DNA of 30,811 bases from Ichthyophthirius multifiliis. Its lineage: Eukaryota > Ciliophora > Oligohymenophorea > Hymenostomatida. The notes beneath the pieces were generated by a model. The model saw only the letters and a list, made by a program, of their open reading frames with translations. It searched no databases and was not told the DNA's origin. The stretch lies in assembly GCF_000220395.1 (NCBI RefSeq), contig NW_004086923.1, positions 6,252-37,062 on the forward strand. Reading direction: 5' to 3'. Shown here in pieces: positions 22,757-30,811 of this stretch; positions within the stretch are counted from its first letter, which is position 1; each line of letters opens with the position of its first letter. The position numbers and the translations under genes are program-made.

Positions 22757-25700
22757 TCAAAACTAATTAGTATTAAATCCAGGGGGTACGCCACCACCCA
22801 TCATCATCCCAGGTACACTTCCCATCATTCCAGGAATCTAGGAAGGAATCATCCCAGGAATCTAAGAAGGTATCATTCCAGGTACTTAAGGAGGTATCAT
22901 AGGAGGTAACATGAGATGTGCAGGAATAATTTCAGGTCCAGGAATAAAAAGGGTTTAATTATTTTAATTATGTGCTTAGGCGGCTTTTTTTTCTTCTTCT
23001 TTTTCTTTTTTTTCATGCTTTTTCTATCTAGAAGTCAATTCGTGAGTAGATTAAATTATATAAGGCATTACATATTCAAAAAGATTAAATCTCCAAGCAA
23101 GTTCTAATACCATAGCAGGCATAACAAGGTCATAACAAGTATAAAGAGTAATAGTAATAAATTCCTTTTGATTTTATTAAATAAAGAATCTTAGTAAATC
23201 TTCGACAAGTTCAGGTTTTTAAGATTCTAAAGCAGTTTCGATTGCATCCTAATTTATACATATATATTTATATAAATATATATAAAATAAAATTACTCTA
23301 TAAATTCCGTCTTTTTTGGATAAAGCAATCGAAAACTCATATTTTTGTATTCTTCTATAAAGATAAGCAGATTATCTTCTAAATTCAAGTAAAGAATGAT
23401 TTTCTGTAGCTTTAGCTAATGCTAATTAATCGAAATTTTCATAAGTACTAATGGATTAATGTAGTGATTCATAATCTTAATTTTCTAAATGAATATCATT
23501 CAAGCATTCATTAACTTCTTTATTATTTGCATTCTAAACAGATTTCAAAAAAGGAGTTATTAAAGCTAAATAACCTGTCTTTGACATCTTTAATTTATTT
23601 TTTTTAAAAATAAATATATATATATAATATTTATATATATTTATATATATATTTATATATATATTTATATATGTATTTAATTACCACGCGAACACATTTA
23701 GTTAAATCTATTTTAGTAGTTAAAGATTTTAATAAATCATTTAATAATTCTGGTTATTCATCTAGATAGAAAATTATAGATTTATAATAAAGATCATAAT
23801 TAGATGCCTTAATTAATAAATTAACAAACATATCATGAGAATATGCACTTGGGGAATGTTCAATCATTATATTTATTGCTTAATCATATTATTAGAAATT
23901 TTAATGTAAATAAGTGCATTCTGCCCAGTGTTAATATCTTTCACAAATTCTTAATAATTTTGCAATATTTATTTTCTATTTTTATATTTAGTTTTTTTTT
24001 ATATATTTTGATTTTAAAAATAAAATATATATACTGAATGATAGCCTTTGCAATATTCCATTAATTTTTAAGGTACATATTTAGCATATAGTACTCCCAA
24101 ATCTGTAAAATATACCAACATGAGCTCTTTCTAATCCCATTCCAGTTTCTAAAACACTTATCATTTCATGGGGATGTCCGAATTCTTCATAGAAATGAAT
24201 TAATTCTTCCAAATGATCAGGATGAATAATAATATTCATAGCTGAAACTGCTGCTAATTTAAATTCTGAATTTTCTACACAAGCCAATGTTAATTCTTTC
24301 CAAGTTTTAGGGGTATTTGCTTTTTTAGCAATTTCAATAGCTTGTTAAAATTATTTCAATTTTATCAAACAACTAGCAATTTTAGCGTTATTTTTATTTA
24401 AAGTGAAAAGATTTTTTGCAGCTTCATAAAGTCCAATTTCGAAACATCTCTCACCTACCCTTTAAACATCTACAGAATTTGCAGAAGAAAGGAAATTTTC
24501 CAAATCACCCATTCTATCAATTTTGGCATAACAAAAAGCCAAAGAATTATCAATACTGGAATCTTTTACCTATTATTCTCTACACATTAATAAATATTTT
24601 ACTAACTAATCAAATTATCCTTCATTTTCGGCCACATTTATCACTTATAGATACATCTAAGGGTCTTTGGCTTTAATATAGCACTAAATACACTCTACGA
24701 TTTGATTTTTATCCAAATAAGCGTTTCCCAATTTTGACCAAACTTCATTTGTATTAATTTTTTAAGCATAATCAGCCGCTCTCTACAAATCTTTAATGTT
24801 TTCCAAAATCACATCCATAGCCTAACCTTACATATTATTTTTATTATAAATAACAAATGCTTCTTCATAAAGTCCATACTATTCATTCAATGCAATTTTC
24901 GCAATTTCCGGTCCATCATAATTGTCTAACCTATTAATATAATCCATGACTTTCTACTAATCGCTTTTAATTGCCGTAATAATGAGTAAATTTTATAACT
25001 TTTTATATTATCCGAATTCATGGTTATGTAATACTATTTTTTCCAATAAAGTAATCAAATATTCAGGTAAATTGGCATCCATAAATGCTTTTACTGCACA
25101 AGAAACTTAATCAACTTCTTTACTTTCAGGAAGTGCATTAGTAACTACTGGTTCTATAACTTATTATCTATTAGCATTTTCCTCAGAAAGAACTTTAGCC
25201 CATAACTCAGGAGATTATCTTTCTACTAAATACTTAGCCTAGATTCTAAAAAGAGCATTTTTGTTAGTTACTTGAATAAGCTAGTCATCACATTCTCCCC
25301 AAGATCTTTTATAGGCAATAACGGCTAAATGAGGATCTCTTTCTTCGCAAAATTTACCTATTGTAATCGCGTTATAAAATTGGTTATTTGTTAAAAAAGA
25401 CTCAGGATCTTAATTTGTATCTATTTTTATTTTAGCTAAGGCATTATGGATTGATGGAATTTAGCTTCCTTCAGATATACGACCTTCTAACCAGCCTTCA
25501 AGTACTTTCAATTTATTTCTTTTTTCAAATTCTTCTATTAATTAATCATAGCATTAAGGATTTAATTTTCCACCTATTTATTGAAGTAATACTTGGATTT
25601 ATCTTTCTTCACATTCCTAGTCGATTAATGAGCCTAATACAGTTGGGGTGGCTTATGGGTTTACTTAGAATAAGTAAATTTATATGTAATTAAAGAAATC

Positions 25701-28292
25701 TATTTTTTTAAAATATAAGTTAAATAAAAATAATTTATTATATTTACTATTTTTGTACAAATATTATGTCAACTCTTCTATATATTTATGAATATCACAT
25801 AAAAATATAATTGGCTTAGGATCTGGCAATCTCATACTTTTAAGGAAATCTTTAACTTTTTCAGGATCATAACAATTATGTTTTTCTTAAATTACTTATT
25901 CAACAGTCCTTAATTAATTGCATTTTGTTGCTGCTTCAATATATTTGAAATGAATATCTTTATCTTCAGTATTACTAATTATTTAGCTTAAAAATAAATA
26001 AATACCATCAAAAGAACTAACCTAAAGAAAAAAAATTATTCAAATATAATTTAAAAATATTAAATAAAATTACCGACTCAAAAGTCTTTACACAAGCTTA
26101 AACATTAAATCTTTAATGATTTTTAACCATAATATCAACAACTAATTAAAGATTTTACCTATTATGTCTTAGCATATCTTAAAGGCAAACAAGAGCCCAT
26201 TCTGGTTATAAATTACTAAAAAAATTAATCAAATAAGGATGAGGAATAAACTAAGTATTCAAGCAAACCCTTTTAATATCTTTAATATCAGAATAATTTT
26301 CCAAAGCTTTCTAAAATAATTATTTCTATTCACAAAGTTAAGCAATTCTCAATTTATTATATTAATTCCATTTAGTTAATTAGAAAATAGTTTCCACAAT
26401 ATTAGGCTCATTAACAATATTCCATTCTAAAATCTTAGTTTACCAAGGTCCATCTTCGGGTCTATTTTACTTCATACAATCAACCAAAAGAGCACTTAAT
26501 TCTTTAAACTTTTAAGCCTACACGAAAATTTCAGCAATAGCATGAATATTAGTCTAAGGATTTTAAGCAACTAAAGTTTTCGCCAATTATACAGCATTAA
26601 CCGGATTTGTAAACACTGAGCTTTTTATCATCCCCATATAATCTAAATTAACCCCACTTTATTATGCGAACTAATTAGCTTCATCCTATTTTCCCAAAGT
26701 CATTAAAGTTTAGACTACTTTAGCAGGTAGATTGGCTTTTTTATAAATATCCAAAGCTAAATTTTAGTCATATTATCCTACCAAATCTCCCAATTATTCA
26801 CTACATTCTAACTTATTTTCCTTAATCCAAGATTCTATGAATTATTTTCTTCCCTAATTTAAAACCAAAGTACATAATTCAATAGATTCTAATTAATTCA
26901 AACCCCCTTTTTAGAGTAGACTTTGGAAATAAACCAAAAGCGGTGAAGGAGTTCCTTACAAGCTTTTAAATTTATTAATAGTCTAAGAATTTCTTATTGA
27001 TTCTCCAGGAGCTATTGCTGCTATTTATGCAGCTTTCGCATAATCTCCAGCTAGCATAAACTTATTAAATTAATCTAAAAACATATCATCTGCTCCTGGA
27101 AGTCTATATCTTCCTGCTAACTTGAATGCTAACTAAACTACATTAGGTATATGTTGGCAATTTTGAATTAGGTAATTTACTAAATTTTACGCTTCAATTT
27201 AAATCAAGGATACTGTGCCATTTTTAGAAATCGTATATGCTCCATCTTCTTTTGAATCTTATTGTCCGATAAAAATAGGAGAATCAACTATTCTATTAGA
27301 ATAAAAAAGAATATTGGTAGTTAATTCGTATATTTGTAAAAAGCTATTTTTAGTAACTACAAACAATTAACCATATTTAGTTGAAACTTACATATAAATA
27401 GGGAAATCTTAAGGAAATTAAGGATTAAATACATATTCAGTTGATAATTTATGTTTTTGGAAGCCGTCTGGTGGAACAGAAATTTCATTTACGATTATTC
27501 TTGCAGTATTTTCACCTGGTTTTTTCTCAAAGAAACATAACAATGTTGAAAGATGAGTATCATTATGAATTTTAGCTTACCCAAAACAACAGCAATGTCC
27601 ATTTAATATTTATTATTTCCCTTCTCCAATTTTGAAAAGTTAAATATGACCATTTATTGTTTTTCCATCAGGAGATGATATTCCATATAAAGTACTCCAA
27701 TTCGCTTATGGAGCTAATTTGTAACCAATTATTTATCCGTTTCCATTTGCTAATTCTGCATATCTATATATATTTATATTTATTAATATATATATTAAAA
27801 AAAATTACCTATCTAATATTTTTGTATGTGTTTCAGATGAATTTAAATCACTATGATATACTACAGTAGGTGTTACTATAGCTAAATTAGTAGCATTAAC
27901 CCATGTCATGTATTATATTTATTCATTTAGATCAATATGCTTTAATTTCTATTTGTTATCTAAATTCCATATTTGGACATAACATGCAGGACCATTTGAA
28001 GCTTTCAAGACTATTATATTTTAAGTAGGATGCATTAATGAAGTTTCAGCTTTATTAGGCTTTCTGTTTATACTAAAATTGTTGTCAATTTATATTTAAG
28101 TTAATTAATTTTAACCATTCTTTTTTTTTTTTTAATACATATATTTATTTATTTTTTTACTTAAGATTTGTCATTTATAGATATGCATCTATCTGATTCA
28201 AAACTTGTTACTCCTAATTTTAAGTATTGGGGATCTATTCCTAAATTTGTTAATGAGCAAACATTTTAAATACGTACTGGAAGTTTTGACAT
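22757..28292 (-). CDS. CLTC: Clathrin heavy chain (one apparent frame slip)
   Basis: Eight exons, 28292-28161, 28119-27809, 27763-26074, 26021-25748, 25699-24035, 23975-23685, 23587-23297 and 23248-22757, give about 1714 aa against 1675 in human. The N-terminal propeller starts MSKLPVRIQNVCSLTNLGID. Later blocks match clathrin throughout: LGDLVGQYDQNLALDIYKKA, EERDPHLAVIAYKR, MDYINRLDNYDGPEIAKIAL, LACVENSEFKLAAVSAMN, MGLERAHVGIF, ENFDQLALAKATENHSLLEF and TLYTCYDLVMPAMVLELAW. The alpha-solenoid of CHC repeats and the trimerisation region are therefore complete. The C-terminal tail is unusual, with repeated Pro-Gly-Met-Ile units (VPGMIPSQIPGMIPSQIPGM) ending in GFNTNQF. Clathrin forms the triskelion coat in endocytosis and Golgi transport. 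The frame slips by one base in a run of four A (24107-24110, T on the coding strand), where three would keep GIF-TDLGVLYAKY continuous. Introns are 41-97 nt. Confidence 0.96.
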
Positions 28293-29725
28293 TTTTTTAA
28301 TTTATTTTAATATTTTTTCTAATTAATTTAATTTTATTTATGAATTTTCAATTTTTAATGTTTAATTATTTATTTTTTCTCCCTTTTTTTATTATAACTT
28401 TTTTTTTAATGCTAATTATATATATCTTTTTTTTATTTAGATTTTATTTAATTAATTTAAAAATTTTCTTTTTTTTTTTTTTTTAAAAAAAAAAATATTA
28501 TTATTTTTTTTGTTATTTAATTTTTAAAATTTTAAATATTTATTTTATGAAATAAAAATTTTTCCGATTTGATTTACAGTTAATGAATAAACCAAAATTA
28601 ATATAAAATAAATAAATTCAAGCAATAAAATAAATATAAAAAATATTATTAATATGATTATGCAAATAATGTTAAATATATTATAAAAATATATTATTTT
28701 AATATTTTTTTATTTATTTACTAGTTATTTTATATTTTATTTTTGTTATAATGTATAATATATATACTTAATGCAATTTATATATTTATATAATCTTTAT
28801 TTAAAAAATCAATTATTAATAAATATTATAATAAAGTTATAGTTCATTATAAATTTACTTAAAATAAATAAAGCTTTAAAATTATTAAGGATTTATTTAT
28901 TTTTAATCAGAAAAATTAAATTTTTTAAAATTTTAAAATAAAAATTAATAAATAAATAATATATTAATTATAGTATATATATGTTATAAAAAAAAAAAAA
29001 AAATTGAAAATATTAAAAAATTAATAATTAAAATATTATATTTTTATATTTTAAAATTTAGATATCTATAAATAGAATTGAAGAAATTTATTTTTAAAAC
29101 TTTAATAAATATAAAAATTTAATAAATTTTTATTATGATAATTACATGTATATTTATTTATAGAATAAAAAAAATTTGATATCCAAAAATAGTAAAGTCT
29201 AAAATAATATAAATAATATAAATATAAATATATATGTATATATATGAATATATATATATATATAAATATATATATATATTTTTTAAATATAAATTATTAT
29301 ATATATAAATATAATATATATATTTTAATTATATATTTATAATATTATTTTATATATACAAATTATTTTTTTTAAAAATTTTTTATATTATAAGAATCAT
29401 AAAATAAATATATATATTTTTATAATTTGTATTAGAACTTTATATATCTTTCTTATTTATTAAGTAAATAATATTTTTATATTTATATTTTATTTTACTA
29501 TATTTATTTTTATTTATATTAATATATTTTTATATTTTTTTTATTTTATACTACATTTAAATTTATATATCTTAATTTTTATTAATCTTCAAAATAGTGT
29601 TTTTTTTTATAAAATTAATTAGAGCAGTTTCAATTAATTATTTTTGTTTTTAAAAAAATACTAAAATATATATTTTGTAATATTCTTCTAATAATTAAAG
29701 ATATAGCATTAATAATAGTTTATTA
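28293..29725. other. A+T-rich region upstream of clathrin
   Basis: About 1.4 kb with TA tracts (29220-29280), poly-T and poly-A runs and no protein-like frame. It includes the clathrin promoter side. A minus-strand open stretch around 29580-29725 (for example LLLMLYLQLLEEYYKIYI) looks weakly protein-like but has no boundaries I can fix. Confidence 0.55.
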
Positions 29726-30229
29726 TCAGAAACAAATTGTAATAATAATACTTTAACCCTATCTTAATAAACAAAAATAAATGCATATCATTTAATCATA
29801 AATTTTAAATATTACTTAAATAATAATTTAAAAAAGAATAAAATAAAATAATATTTAAATATGATAATCTATTTTTTTTAAACCATACATTTTTTCAAAA
29901 ATATGCCACTCCTATATTTTTAAATATATGTTAATAAGAAAATATATAACTATCTCTATAATCTTATTTTACAAAATTTAAAATATAAACGCCTAAATAA
30001 CATATTAACAAAAATAAAGTGAAAAACTGAAAAATATATCTGACTTAGAAATATATCTCGAATAATTAAAATAAGATTGTCTTCTTGATTATTTTTTGGA
30101 AGTTTTAATTTATATTATTTTGGAATATAGAACTTCTTTATGCGTTCCTTTATAATTTTTTAATTAGAAAAAAAATAAAAAAATATTATTATCCATATTA
30201 TTGCTTTTCTTATTTTTTTTGTTATCCAT
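29726..30229 (-). CDS. Weak ORF, possible small membrane protein
   Basis: ATG at 30229 to TGA at 29728-29726 gives 167 codons under the ciliate code. It begins MDNKKNKKSNNMDNN, then a basic, serine-rich stretch (IKTSKKQSRRQSYFNYSRY) and alternating hydrophobic segments. The plus strand is T-rich here, consistent with minus-strand coding. However, both other minus frames also look protein-like, one giving YLGVYILNFVKQDYRDSYIF, so the true frame or exon structure is uncertain. No family is recognised. Confidence 0.3.
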
Positions 30230-30811
30230 ATACAAAAAAAAGCTTAATACTTAAGATGATTTGTTTATAAGATCAGACTAAAATAACTTTTTAAAAATGC
30301 AAAAATATAAAATAAATATGAAAATTAGAATAATTTAAATATAAAAAGTTTAAAAATTTTAAGCCAAAATAAATATTTTAAATTTCAAAATAATTAAAAT
30401 GTTAATGAAATTAATATAAAATTAAATGAAAATATAAAAAAGCTTATCAGGAGATTTCTAATAATTATACACTTTACTAAAAAATTATAATAAGAAGCTA
30501 AATAAAATTTAAATTGATGAATTTTACTAAAATTTAATAAAATATTAAATAAAAATTTTCATAAATAAAATATTAAAAGATATTTAAAACAAAGTGAGAT
30601 GTATTTTTATTTGTATATATATTAAAATATAAAAAGTATTTAAAAAATAAAAAAATAATTATATTATAAAAAAAAAAAATTAATTAGATATTACTTTTAT
30701 TACAATTTATATATTAAAATAAGCAAAGTTTTACATTTATTTTTAATTAATATAATTTAATTATTATTTTTAAAAATAAATTTTGATAAGAAATATATGA
30801 AATTTAAAAAT
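30230..30811. other. A+T-rich right end, no gene seen
   Basis: A-rich sequence with no protein-like frame that I can support. No C4A2-type telomere repeat is present, so the contig does not visibly end at a chromosome tip here. Confidence 0.55.

Noticed and set aside
1-30811. tRNA, rRNA, CRISPR array, telomere, transposon or virus-like element
   Set aside because: No structured G+C-rich RNA gene, spaced direct-repeat array, C4A2 telomere repeat, transposase, reverse transcriptase, integrase or capsid-like sequence was seen. The only tandem arrays are the coding minisatellite and simple repeats.

Overview
The window is about 85% A+T and comes from a ciliate nuclear genome. Long homologous reading frames run straight through TAA and TAG, which sit where glutamine is expected, and every gene whose end I can place closes with TGA. 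The base composition, short GT...AG introns (40-143 nt), Asn/Gln-rich linkers and compact gene spacing suggest an oligohymenophorean ciliate macronuclear contig, most like Ichthyophthirius multifiliis. The species call is inference from composition and style only.

Layout, left to right. Positions 1-5873 hold two tandem minus-strand genes for large secreted or surface proteins. Copy A (1-1255) is cut by the left edge. Copy B (2898-5873) is complete and ends in 33 copies of an 18-bp repeat, GGGTNT in protein, followed by a hydrophobic C-terminus like a GPI-anchor signal. The copies are about 96% identical over part of their length and strongly diverged before a sharp boundary. Positions 6349-8044 hold poorly resolved coding sequence, including a damaged-looking gene with weak cyclic-nucleotide-binding resemblance. 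Positions 8541-10614 (minus) encode a Mei2-like RNA-binding protein in seven exons. Positions 12211-13783 (plus) encode an SLC49/FLVCR-like transporter. Positions 14187-17029 (plus) encode the katanin p80 subunit in 11 exons. Positions 18427-19311 (plus) encode a seipin-like protein. From 19713 runs a Gln/Asn-rich protein of unknown function whose 3' end is unclear. Positions 20768-22516 (plus) encode a membrane RING-H2 protein. Positions 22757-28292 (minus) encode clathrin heavy chain in eight exons. Positions 29726-30229 (minus) hold a weak ORF.

The genes are ordinary eukaryotic cell-biology genes (microtubule severing, vesicle coat, lipid droplet/ER, ubiquitin ligase, transport, RNA binding), each with its own flanks, and they do not form an operon or pathway. 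I found no mobile element, virus-like element, CRISPR array, tRNA, rRNA or telomere. The most unusual parts are the mosaic surface-protein pair with its coding minisatellite, and several otherwise well-conserved genes that carry one-base frame slips at homopolymer or simple-repeat tracts.
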